Shown here piece by piece: positions 8,601-17,418 of a DNA stretch of 35,927 nt. The notes under the pieces were generated by a model. It was not told the origin of the DNA. It saw nothing but the letters and a program-made list of their open reading frames with translations, and did not search any database. A program made the position numbers and the translations under genes. How positions within the stretch are numbered: the first letter of the stretch is position 1; every line of letters starts with the position of its first letter. Origin of the DNA: Acinetobacter portensis (GTDB taxonomy: Bacteria > Pseudomonadota > Gammaproteobacteria > Pseudomonadales > Moraxellaceae). Location of the stretch: positions 1 through 35,927 of the forward strand of contig NZ_LWRV01000095.1 of assembly GCF_009372215.1 (NCBI RefSeq), in the 5' to 3' direction.

Positions 8601-9275
8601 ATGCAAACGCTCATCTCAAATATCTCCAACCGCTTAAAACAAGCTTATCAAAAAGCTGAAGATTACATTGAAGACGAACGTGAATTTCCCATGTCTCAAG
8701 TGTTTCTTAATGCGACTTTTCAACGTTTCGTTACAGATAACGTAAAAATGCTCAAAGACCTTCATGCAGATTTGCACGATGATTGGTTACGTCTATATGC
8801 AACACTCGATTATAACGGGTTGAGTATTACCTTAAGCGTAGACTTAAAACTCGCGCTCATGGAGCTAAACAAGAAATCTCAACTTATTGTATTTGAACAA
8901 ATTAGTGAAACCACGATTCTTGACGCAAAATATCCAAGTATTTTCCATAAAGGTGGTGTGAAATGTGCATTATGGTTCTATCAAAAAGTTTTAAATAAAG
9001 ATCCTTTAGGCATGATTTTAGAAAAGCTCAATGTCATTAAAGTAAAAGATGATTTACTTTACCTAGATTTAAACCGCTGGTTAGGCAAAAATAAATCAAT
9101 TATTGAGACTTTGGCTAAAGTAAATGTAAACCATGCCGTACTTCGTGAAGCTCAACTTGTTGTAATGGGTAACGTTAATTTAATGGCACTTTTTAGTAAG
9201 ATGTCGAGTGAGCGAATCGAAAGTAATATTGAAGATTTAAGTGATGTTGTCGTAACACCGATTAAGCAAAAATAG
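8601..9275 (+). CDS. Conserved protein of unknown function
   Basis: I do not recognise this 224-residue protein. It begins MQTLISNISNRLKQAYQKAEDYIEDE, has no signal peptide or membrane segment, and reads as a soluble mixed alpha/beta protein with regular amphipathic helices. A central stretch (about 72-105) is beta-like and rich in Leu/Val. The ATG at 8601 is chosen because GGAA lies 6 bases upstream; a TTG four codons earlier is possible. It is divergent from the TonB-like gene across about 230 bases and precedes a DUF3108 protein by 144 bases. Composition matches its neighbours, so it is probably a native lineage gene. A lipid-binding or SCP2-like role is conceivable but unproven. Confidence 0.75.
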   Translation: MQTLISNISNRLKQAYQKAEDYIEDEREFPMSQVFLNATFQRFVTDNVKMLKDLHADLHDDWLRLYATLDYNGLSITLSVDLKLALMELNKKSQLIVFEQISETTILDAKYPSIFHKGGVKCALWFYQKVLNKDPLGMILEKLNVIKVKDDLLYLDLNRWLGKNKSIIETLAKVNVNHAVLREAQLVVMGNVNLMALFSKMSSERIESNIEDLSDVVVTPIKQK

Positions 9276-9419
9276 CACTTGAAACAACTTTAATTCGATA
9301 CATTTTAGATACAGAAAATTGAGAAATACTGGATTTATCTCCATGATCTATCTGCATAATTATTTAAACAAGTTTTAATCTGTGGATACACATATCCCTG
9401 ACTAATAGGAACTCAACTT

Positions 9420-10130
9420 ATGGCTAAACATATTTTAAAAGCTCTCAGCCTTTCTGCAATTACTGCAACCGTGGTAATGGGCGGTATTTCAAGCCAAGCT
9501 TTCGCAATGAGTCCATTTCAAGCAGGTTATCAATTTAACTACAATGGTAAAAATATTGGCTCGGCTACACGTACGTTAAGCCAATCTGGTAATAATTGGA
9601 CTTATGTATTTGCTGCTAAAGCTGTTGGTTTAGCATCGGCAACTGAAACAAGTAAATTTACCTTTAATAATAAGCAAATCTCTTCATCAAATTTTAGTCG
9701 TACGAGTAAAGTTCTTGTACATAACAACACCATGTCAATTAACTTCAACCCAAGTACCAAACTAATTAACACCAAAAAGGATGATACCAACCGTTCTTTT
9801 GCATGGAAATCTGGTGTGCTTGATGAGCTAAATGCAGAACTACAATTACGTGAAGATCTTAAAAATGGTGCTTTAAAATCGGCATATTTGCTTGCTGATG
9901 CAAAAGAAATTGAATCACGTCGATTTGTGAAACAAGGTAATGAACAAGTTAAAACCAATTATGGTACTTTCGATACCATGAAAGTTGTTTTAAAACATGA
10001 AAAACCTGGTCGAGAAACTATTTTCTGGTTAGCACCTAAATTAGATTATCTACCTGTAAAAGTTACTCATGTCGATAAAAAAACATCTTATGGTTTGTTA
10101 CTAACAAGCTATAAAGGGCAAACTAATTAA
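9420..10130 (+). CDS. Exported DUF3108 protein
   Basis: An exported protein of 236 residues with a clear signal peptide (positive MAKHILK, hydrophobic core, cleavage after SQAFA near residue 29). The mature part begins MSPFQAGYQFNYNGKNIGSATRTL and ends TSYGLLLTSYKGQTN. The repeated beta-strand pattern, the YGTFDTMKV motif and the phrase WLAPKLDYLPVKV are typical of DUF3108, a beta-rich periplasmic family of unknown role. AGGAA is placed 8 bases before the ATG. No operon partner is obvious; xpt follows after 88 bases but has its own dyad and start signals. Confidence 0.85.
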   Translation: MAKHILKALSLSAITATVVMGGISSQAFAMSPFQAGYQFNYNGKNIGSATRTLSQSGNNWTYVFAAKAVGLASATETSKFTFNNKQISSSNFSRTSKVLVHNNTMSINFNPSTKLINTKKDDTNRSFAWKSGVLDELNAELQLREDLKNGALKSAYLLADAKEIESRRFVKQGNEQVKTNYGTFDTMKVVLKHEKPGRETIFWLAPKLDYLPVKVTHVDKKTSYGLLLTSYKGQTN

Positions 10131-10160
10131 TTATTTTTTCAATTTTGCTTGCTTTTTTTC

Positions 10161-10794
<634 letters not shown>

Positions 10795-10806
10795 TTTTGT
10801 GAATAT

Positions 10807-10837
10807 AAAAAAGCGCCTTTTTTAGGGCGCTTTTTTT
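10807..10837. terminator. Bidirectional terminator, xpt / MetQ-like gene
   Basis: GCGCC pairs with GGCGC across an eight-base loop, with six A before and seven T after. It lies between convergent xpt and the MetQ-like gene and can serve both. Confidence 0.9.
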
Positions 10838-10857
10838 ATTGCTTCATTTTTTAATTT

Positions 10858-11712
10858 CTAATTAAGCGTTGATACAGGCTGATTAATATCGAGCTTGGTA
10901 CCACCAAAATTTTTTTGAATATATTCTTCAACAAATGGTTGATGATATAGCGTATTTAATTTCTGTAAGTTTTTATCATCTTTACGGTCTTTTCTTACCA
11001 CTAAAATATTAATATTTTCGACCACTTTGTTTTCAACGGTTTCATGTGAAAGAGAATCTTGAATCACATTTAAACCACTTTCTAAAGCATTTGTATTTCC
11101 AATTGCCACCACATCTACATCATCTAAAACACGTGGTCCTTGCGCCCCTTTCACTAACTTAATTGAAATCTGTTTCGGGTTTTTTTCAATATCATTTAAG
11201 CCACCCGATATTGGATTGAAATTCGCTTTCAATTGAATCACTTTTGCTTGTTCCAAAAGTTTCAGCGCACGAGATGTATTTGCCACATCATTTGGAATTG
11301 CAACTACAGCCTTTTGCGGTAAGTCATCTAAGCTTTTATAGCGTTTTGAATATAGCCCCATAGGTTCTAAATAAGTGGTTGCTATGGCTTCAAGTGGCTC
11401 GCCTTTCAATTTATTAAATGCTTTAAAATAAGCCCAAGACTGAAATGCATTCACATCAACTTCTTTGTCTATAACCGCCTGATTCAGTGCGACACCATCA
11501 TTAATTTCTTTCACTTCAATGTCTAAGCCTAGCTGTTTAGCTTCTTTAGATTGCGCAATATATTTCCAAATTTGCGCATCTGAACCAATAGAACCTAAAA
11601 CAATTTTATCGGTTTCAGTTTGTGCGACTGTTCTCTCTTCTTTTTGTGTAGAGCATGCGACCAATGAAACTGCAACAACTGCCGAAACAACCGTTTTTAT
11701 TAAGTTTTTCAT
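10858..11712 (-). CDS. MetQ/NlpA-type substrate-binding lipoprotein
   Basis: A 284-residue lipoprotein of the NlpA/MetQ family, the periplasmic methionine-binding part of MetNIQ importers. The signal ends in the lipobox SLVAC with Cys20. The mature part shows the family marks: IVLGSIGSDAQIWKYI, VDVNAFQSWAYFKAFN (about 83-98) and the phrase VVAIPNDVANTSRAL (about 131-145). No ATPase (MetN) or permease (MetI) gene lies nearby, so the protein is an orphan receptor or uses a transporter elsewhere. It starts only 4 bases after the oxygenase gene ends, and its AAGGT ribosome site lies inside the end of that gene, so the two are translationally linked. Confidence 0.87.
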   Translation of the reverse strand: MKNLIKTVVSAVVAVSLVACSTQKEERTVAQTETDKIVLGSIGSDAQIWKYIAQSKEAKQLGLDIEVKEINDGVALNQAVIDKEVDVNAFQSWAYFKAFNKLKGEPLEAIATTYLEPMGLYSKRYKSLDDLPQKAVVAIPNDVANTSRALKLLEQAKVIQLKANFNPISGGLNDIEKNPKQISIKLVKGAQGPRVLDDVDVVAIGNTNALESGLNVIQDSLSHETVENKVVENINILVVRKDRKDDKNLQKLNTLYHQPFVEEYIQKNFGGTKLDINQPVSTLN

Positions 11713-11716
11713 CTTA

Positions 11717-12772
11717 TTACCTTATATTATTTTGTATTTCAGCATATTGCTTAGGATAAAATTTTTGCGTCACATCTAAATGTGAGCGTAAGCGACTTTT
11801 AATACTATTCTGACCTGCATTTTTAAGAATGACGTTCAACGGATCGCTCGTTGGACCTTTTGCCAACTTCTGTAACTCAGGCGCAAGTTCTAAAACAGGA
11901 ATTTCTCCTGAAAATAAATTAGGCGAAATAAAATAAGCCACAGAATAACGATCTTGCTGTGTTGGTGAATGAACTTGGTGGACGTTAGCAACTAAATATC
12001 CGTTTGTTGCTAGCTCTAAAATTTCACCAATATTGATAATAAAAGCATCTTCCACGTAGGGGATATCAACCCAATCATCACCCTTTAACACTTGTAAACC
12101 GCCTGTTTGGTCTTGCAACAACAAGGTTAAAATATTGGAGTCTTTATGCGCACCAACACCTTGATGATAAGAATCATCAACTTTTGGATAATGAATTAAC
12201 TTCAGCAATTCATTTGGAGAACCTGAAATTAGATGATCTAAAGCATCTTCTTTTTGCCCTAAAGCCAACATAAATGCATGAAGTAAGTCGATGGCGATTT
12301 GCCTTAAATCATTTAACCAAGCTGTCGTGATTTCTTGAAATTCAGACCATTCTTTCGGCCATTGATTGGGTCCTTGCATACGCGCCCATAATGGTGTTTC
12401 ATCATTTACAGCTAAAGCGTCTAACTCAGGTCCAATATCAATCTGTTCACGAAAATCGGGAACATTTCTTGTATTTTCTGCATTTGGTTGGCTATATCCA
12501 CGAAAGTGCGGTGAATTAATCATTGCCAATTCATCTTTTTTATTTTGATCTAAACTAAAAAATTGTTTAGAAATATTCTGAATCTCTTCAATTCTTTGCT
12601 TTGAAATACCATGCCCAACCAAATAGAAAAAACCAATTTCTTTGGCAATGGTTTGTAAATCTTTTAAAAATTGAGCCTGACTATCCTCTCGCTTAAACAA
12701 CTCCAAATTCAATATCGGTAAAGAATCAATATCAAAGTCGGAGCTGTGTTTAGCCAAATTTAAATTACTCAT
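11717..12772 (-). CDS. 2-oxoglutarate/Fe(II)-dependent oxygenase (isopenicillin N synthase family)
   Basis: A 351-residue cytosolic oxygenase of the isopenicillin N synthase-like family, which activates O2 at a non-haem iron, usually with 2-oxoglutarate. The N-terminal DIOX_N domain starts at LPILNLELF (18-26), with EIGFFYLVGHGI (45-56). The iron ligands are H209 and D211 (GAHKDSNILTLL) and H265. The cosubstrate pair is R275 and S277 in DRYSVAYF. The family acts on many small molecules, so the substrate cannot be read here. Its tight coupling to a MetQ-like lipoprotein suggests an amino-acid or sulphur compound, which is only inference. It starts with ATG but has a weak ribosome site. Confidence 0.88.
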   Translation of the reverse strand: MSNLNLAKHSSDFDIDSLPILNLELFKREDSQAQFLKDLQTIAKEIGFFYLVGHGISKQRIEEIQNISKQFFSLDQNKKDELAMINSPHFRGYSQPNAENTRNVPDFREQIDIGPELDALAVNDETPLWARMQGPNQWPKEWSEFQEITTAWLNDLRQIAIDLLHAFMLALGQKEDALDHLISGSPNELLKLIHYPKVDDSYHQGVGAHKDSNILTLLLQDQTGGLQVLKGDDWVDIPYVEDAFIINIGEILELATNGYLVANVHQVHSPTQQDRYSVAYFISPNLFSGEIPVLELAPELQKLAKGPTSDPLNVILKNAGQNSIKSRLRSHLDVTQKFYPKQYAEIQNNIR

Positions 12773-13075
12773 GAACGTTTTACTTATCCAATTCCATCAA
12801 CTGAAATAAAAATAGCGCGACAATCTACTTTCAAAAAAATCATAAAAAGATCATTCTTTATTCTATTTTATGCATTAGGATATTTTTTATATCTATTTTA
12901 ATAAGTTAGATTAAAACCACGCACTTAATTGTTTTTATGAGATATTTTTCACTTAAACAGATATACGATTTTTTTTGGAAGATTGTGCATATAACTTATT
13001 TGGAAATAATCGGTTAAACTCAAATGAGAAAATAATGTGTTCTTATTAAAAACACACCGTTCAAGGAATAAAATC
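12773..13075. other. AT-rich divergent intergenic region
   Basis: About 300 bases between the leftward oxygenase and the rightward zinc-ribbon gene. It is very AT-rich and holds several weak promoter-like hexamers (for instance TTGAAA facing left near 12830 and TTGTGC, 16 bases, AATAAT facing right near 12985). I see no RNA gene, no coding frame and no strong repeat. Confidence 0.5.
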
Positions 13076-13432
13076 ATGCAATGCCCAAAATGTGGATCTA
13101 GCGAAATTGAACAACGCAACCATGAGCAAAACTTACAAAAATTAGGTGGCGTATTACTCAGTGGTGCAGGAGCAACCGCAGGTACCGTAGGCGGAGCAGC
13201 ATCTGGTGCATCTATTGGCGCTGCCATTGGAACGGTTGCAGGTCCTTTAGGTATTATTGTGGGTGGAACTGTTGGCACTTTTATTGGTGCAATTAGTGTG
13301 GGTGTAACAGGTGGGTTTCTAGGCCATCGTGTTGGTAAAAAAGCAGGTGTAATTGTAGATCAAAACATTTTCTTAGATTACCAATGCAGCAAATGTGGCA
13401 AACGCTTTAAGGCAGAAAAAAAGGAGAATTAA
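13076..13432 (+). CDS. Zinc-ribbon protein with glycine-zipper membrane core
   Basis: A 118-residue protein built as a split zinc ribbon around a glycine-rich hydrophobic core. CPKC (residues 3-6) at the N-terminus and CSKC (104-107) at the C-terminus would together supply four metal ligands. Residues 24-92 are a run of Gly, Ala, Ile and Val with GxxxG spacing (GATAGTVGGAASGASIGAA, for instance), typical of glycine zippers that pack in membranes. A basic tail follows. The arrangement needs both ends on the same side of the membrane, so an even number of passes is likely. The ATG at 13076 has AAGGA 8 bases upstream and starts directly at the CxxC. The function is unknown. Confidence 0.8.
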   Translation: MQCPKCGSSEIEQRNHEQNLQKLGGVLLSGAGATAGTVGGAASGASIGAAIGTVAGPLGIIVGGTVGTFIGAISVGVTGGFLGHRVGKKAGVIVDQNIFLDYQCSKCGKRFKAEKKEN

Positions 13433-13444
13433 TATTCTCCTTTT
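13416..13444. terminator. Terminator overlapping the stop codon, shared with wrbA
   Basis: GGAGAAT (13423-13429) pairs with ATTCTCC (13434-13440). The TAA stop of the zinc-ribbon gene (13430-13432) lies in the loop. Seven A precede and four T follow. On the minus strand the seven A become a T run, making a strong terminator for wrbA. Confidence 0.85.
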
Positions 13445-13451
13445 CATTTTA

Positions 13452-14087
<636 letters not shown>

Positions 14088-14159
14088 TTATCTTTTTTTG
14101 GGTAAGCTTATTAAAGAAAGTTGAGAAATATCACTAAAAACAATTGAGATTACTAAAGC

Positions 14160-15407
14160 ATGATCATTGAGTATTTTAAAAAACTACCTTTTTATGAAAA
14201 GACATGGTTTCAGTTTATTCTATTTGTTTTACGTCGCTTTGAAGCAGATCGTTGCCGTGAACAAGCAGGCTCTTTAACCTATACAACACTGTTTGCGGTT
14301 GTACCAATGCTCACCGTTTTTCTTGTGATTATTTCTTCAATTAAAGCACTAGAACCTGCCAGACAACAATTACAACAGCTTATCTATAGTAACTTCTTAC
14401 CCAACACTACCATTGCTTTTGATAAAGCACTCAGTGCATTTACTGAAAAATCGAGTAATTTAACCGTCATTGGCGTGCTCTTTTTATTCTTCACCACAGT
14501 CATGATGCTTACAAGCATTGAAACGGTGTTTAATCGTATTTGGCGGGTAAAAGAAACCCGTGGCGGCATTTTAGGTTTTATGCGTTATTGGACCATTATT
14601 TCTTTGGGACCAATTTTACTTGGAAGTGCTTTTGTTATTTCATCAACACTCGCTTCAATGAATGTATTAAGTAATAACTTTGCTGGTTATGAACTAGATG
14701 GTGCACTTATTTTATGGGTGATTTCGTTTTCTTTATCTATTCTTGGTTTTTTTATTCTGAACTGGACTATTCCAAACAGAAATGTCCCGATTAAAGCTGC
14801 ATTTATTGCAGGCTTATTCAGTGCAATTGTATTTGAATTACTGAAAAATTTATTCGGCTACACCATGTCGAATTTTACCAGTTATCAAATTGTTTACGGC
14901 GCTTTTGCTGCTGTCCCTATTTTCCTGTTATGGATTTTCCTCTCTTGGAATATTGTTTTACTTGGTGTTGAAATTAGCTATGCACTGACTGCATTCAACT
15001 CAGGAAAAGATCAAAAATATCATCCATTACTTATGCTTTTAGACTTACTTGAGCTGTTTTATAAAAAACAAAAAATCGGAAAATCTGTCAGTGAACATGA
15101 AGCATTAGAAGTTTTAGGACGTGATGAAATTGGACGATTACCTTCGTATATTTTAATGCTAGAAAAACAAGATTTAATTAAACGCACAGATGACGATAAA
15201 TTTGTACTTGTTCGAAACCTATCACAAGTCGATTTTTGGAGTTTTTATAGCAATCTCCCCTATTCACTCCCACATAAACACGATATTGGAGATGACTTTA
15301 AAGCAAATGAGTGGATGGAAAAAATAGGACCTGCTCTTATTGAGGCCGATGATTACTTATCTGCAAAACTTTCAATTCCACTTTCAAAAATATTTGAAGC
15401 AAAGTAA
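14160..15407 (+). CDS. YihY/BrkB-family inner-membrane protein
   Basis: A polytopic inner-membrane protein of 415 residues in the YihY (once called RNase BN/BrkB) family. About six hydrophobic segments lie between residues 35 and 285. The family signature ADRCREQAGSLTYTTLFAVVPML is near 31-53, and FNRIWRVKETRGG is near 124-136. The cytosolic tail (about 290-415) is long and helical, with a winged-helix-like stretch (SEHEALEVLGRDEIGRLPSYI). The precise role of the family is not settled; the old tRNA nuclease assignment belongs to another gene. It stands alone and ends at a terminator. Confidence 0.9.
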   Translation: MIIEYFKKLPFYEKTWFQFILFVLRRFEADRCREQAGSLTYTTLFAVVPMLTVFLVIISSIKALEPARQQLQQLIYSNFLPNTTIAFDKALSAFTEKSSNLTVIGVLFLFFTTVMMLTSIETVFNRIWRVKETRGGILGFMRYWTIISLGPILLGSAFVISSTLASMNVLSNNFAGYELDGALILWVISFSLSILGFFILNWTIPNRNVPIKAAFIAGLFSAIVFELLKNLFGYTMSNFTSYQIVYGAFAAVPIFLLWIFLSWNIVLLGVEISYALTAFNSGKDQKYHPLLMLLDLLELFYKKQKIGKSVSEHEALEVLGRDEIGRLPSYILMLEKQDLIKRTDDDKFVLVRNLSQVDFWSFYSNLPYSLPHKHDIGDDFKANEWMEKIGPALIEADDYLSAKLSIPLSKIFEAK

Positions 15408-15430
15408 AAGTTAATCTTTTCACAGACATT

Positions 15431-15458
15431 AAAAAGCCCTCTTAATTGAGGGCTTTTT
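15431..15458. terminator. Bidirectional terminator, yihY-like / yddG-like
   Basis: GCCCTC pairs with GAGGGC across TTAATT, flanked by five A and five T, between convergent genes. Confidence 0.92.
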
Positions 15459-15471
15459 ATCATGCATTTGC

Positions 15472-16374
15472 TTAATTTTTAAATTCATTTTGAATATTTG
15501 CAAAAGTACATTTCCAGCAAATTAATGCCCCAACTGTTACCAATGCCGTGCCAATCCAAAAAGCAAAAGAAGGAATCACACCTAAAATAAGCATAGACAT
15601 CATAGATGATAAAATTGGCATGAAATACGTTGCCAAAATTAAAACTTGGATATTTCCAAATTGTAAACTTTGATTCCAATTGCTATATGCAATACCAATT
15701 AAGCTTCCAACAACTGCTATTGCCAACCATAAATTCAAGCTTGGCATAATGAATTGCTCATTTAATGCAAAATGTAAAACCCATAAAGCAACAGCAGTAA
15801 GCACAAAAAATAACGGTACTGCATTACAACCTTGCGCATATTTTTTCGTTAAAACACTATAACAAGGCCATAAAAGTGCGCCCAAAAATGCAAATAAATA
15901 TGCTTTTGGATTTTGTGCTAATACATGAATAAACTGAGCTACATCTAATATTCTTGGATTCACGACAAGTAATAAACCAATCACAGCCAAAATAAATCCA
16001 ACAAAAACAAAATTATTAAAATTTAATTGCTTTGCAAACATTGAAAATAAAATGGTAATAGGTGGCCATAAATAGTTAATCATGGCAATAATTAAGACTT
16101 GTTCATGGTTATGTGATAGCGCAATAGAAATTAAGAATAAAATTTCATAGCTCACAAATAAAATACCGCAACCGTACAAATAGGCTTTGGGCATTTCTTT
16201 AAGTGAAGGCATGCTTCCAAATATTAAAATGCACAAAGCACTAAAACTGTAAATCATGGCTATACCTGAAACAGGCGTAACTTGTTCAGTAATCAGTTTT
16301 ACAACTGCTACTAAACTTGCCCAAATTAAAATTGAACTAAAGCCAAGCCACGTATATTTATTTACAGTATTCAT
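15472..16374 (-). CDS. DMT-family exporter, YddG-like
   Basis: A ten-segment drug/metabolite transporter of 300 residues with two EamA repeats. It resembles YddG, the aromatic amino-acid exporter, more than general EamA proteins. Points in favour are the motif MINYLWPPITILFS (near 98-111), GALLWPCYSVLTKKYA near the start of the second repeat, and YSNWNQSLQFGNIQVLILATYFMPILS near 229-255. It lies 8 bases after the other DMT gene and shares its transcript. The substrate is inferred from likeness only. No clear ribosome site precedes its ATG, so translation may depend on the upstream gene. Confidence 0.8.
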   Translation of the reverse strand: MNTVNKYTWLGFSSILIWASLVAVVKLITEQVTPVSGIAMIYSFSALCILIFGSMPSLKEMPKAYLYGCGILFVSYEILFLISIALSHNHEQVLIIAMINYLWPPITILFSMFAKQLNFNNFVFVGFILAVIGLLLVVNPRILDVAQFIHVLAQNPKAYLFAFLGALLWPCYSVLTKKYAQGCNAVPLFFVLTAVALWVLHFALNEQFIMPSLNLWLAIAVVGSLIGIAYSNWNQSLQFGNIQVLILATYFMPILSSMMSMLILGVIPSFAFWIGTALVTVGALICWKCTFANIQNEFKN

Positions 16375-16382
16375 TTTAAAAT

Positions 16383-17315
16383 TTATCTAAGAGATTTAGG
16401 AAAAGCTAAACTGCGTTTAATCCATTGATGCAAAGTCACAATAAATACTCCTGCCATAACTAGCAAAGTACCTAAAATAAAGTTGGTTTCAATATTTTCA
16501 TTTAAAAATGCAACGCCAAAGACCATACCAAAAATTGGCGTTAAAAAGGAGAAAACCCCCAAACCATTGGCTAAATATTTTCTAAGCAACCAAAACCAAA
16601 GCAATAAACTAAAGAAAGACATCACAAACACATGAAATGCCAAGCTACTTATAGCAAGTACAGTCCAATGAATTACCGTTTGTCCTGTAAAATAAGCGAC
16701 AGGCAATAAAAAAAGACACCCTCCCACCAATTGATAGAAAAGCGTTTGTGTAGGATGTGCATCACCTAGTTTTGTTAAGCGTAAAGAAATTGTTGTCAAT
16801 GCCCACATAATACCTGCACATAACGCTAAAGCATCACCAAACAAAACTTGCTGTAAATTGATACCTACTTTTTGTTCACGCCCAATAAAGGACAAAACAA
16901 TACCTGAAAATGCAATGAAAATACCGCCCCATTGAATTGTAGATAACCGCTCTGATGGCAATTTCCAATGCAAACCTAAAGCTACAAAAATTGGAGCCGT
17001 ATACAGCAATACCACTGTATGAGATGCCGATGTAAAGCGTAAAGCTTCAGCCACAAAAATAAACTCAGCAGAAAATAAAAATGCGAGCCAAATACCTGGC
17101 AAGACATACTCTTTGGTATATAAATGCGTTCCTTTCGGTAATTGAATAAGTGGATACACTAAAATTGCAGCTAAACCCGATCGAATGGCAATTTGCATAA
17201 TCGGTGATATATCAGGCGCTGCCAATTTCAGCACCACCTGCTGTATTCCCCAAACAATACACAATATAACCATTAAGCCAGATGCTTGTGCATCTAGCGA
17301 CTTACGCAATTCCAC
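16383..17315 (-). CDS. DMT-family (EamA) transporter
   Basis: A 310-residue inner-membrane exporter with two EamA repeats and about ten hydrophobic segments. The first repeat opens LMVILCIVWGIQQVVLKLA (14-32), and the second starts near ALCAGIMWALTTISLRL (about 163-179). A short basic C-terminal tail (WIKRSLAFPKSLR) is cytosolic. It is the first gene of a two-exporter operon divergent from an araC-type regulator. Two different DMT exporters under one regulator suggest efflux of a related set of metabolites, but the substrate is unknown. Confidence 0.88.
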   Translation of the reverse strand: MELRKSLDAQASGLMVILCIVWGIQQVVLKLAAPDISPIMQIAIRSGLAAILVYPLIQLPKGTHLYTKEYVLPGIWLAFLFSAEFIFVAEALRFTSASHTVVLLYTAPIFVALGLHWKLPSERLSTIQWGGIFIAFSGIVLSFIGREQKVGINLQQVLFGDALALCAGIMWALTTISLRLTKLGDAHPTQTLFYQLVGGCLFLLPVAYFTGQTVIHWTVLAISSLAFHVFVMSFFSLLLWFWLLRKYLANGLGVFSFLTPIFGMVFGVAFLNENIETNFILGTLLVMAGVFIVTLHQWIKRSLAFPKSLR

Positions 17316-17345
17316 GATGCTTACTCAATTACAACAAAGAAACAC

Positions 17346-17374
17346 ACTATAAAACTGTCGTAAATTAAATATAT
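17346..17374 (-). promoter_or_regulatory. Candidate promoter of the DMT operon
   Basis: On the minus strand TATAGT (17346-17351) makes a good -10 box. The matching -35 position (17369-17374) reads ATATAT and is poor, as expected for a promoter that needs an activator. The phased repeats begin 2 bases beyond the -35 position. Confidence 0.5.
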
Positions 17375-17375
17375 A

Positions 17376-17411
17376 ATCTTATTCAGACAAATAATCATCT
17401 TATTCAGGCAA
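17376..17411. promoter_or_regulatory. 21-bp-phased direct repeats, probable AraC-type operator
   Basis: ATCTTATTCAGACAA (17376-17390) and ATCTTATTCAGGCAA (17397-17411) match at 14 of 15 bases and begin exactly 21 bases apart, two helical turns. This is the classic layout of an AraC-family dimer site. The pair sits next to the -35 position of the exporter operon and ends 7 bases before the regulator's own ATG. Confidence 0.7.
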
Positions 17412-17418
17412 TTTTCAC

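Noticed and set aside
9384..9397. GGATA-CACA-TATCC dyad and a TGTGGATAC 9-mer before the DUF3108 gene
   Set aside because: The arms are only five bases and the DnaA-like 9-mer is alone and imperfect; chance is enough in AT-rich DNA.
9602..9958. Leftward 118-residue frame inside the DUF3108 gene
   Set aside because: Low-complexity antisense reading with no ribosome site; the plus-strand gene has a signal peptide and a good start.
12949..13278. Leftward 109-residue frame rich in Pro and Ala
   Set aside because: It is the reverse of the glycine-rich zinc-ribbon gene; Gly/Val codons on one strand give Pro/Ala on the other. It has no ribosome site.
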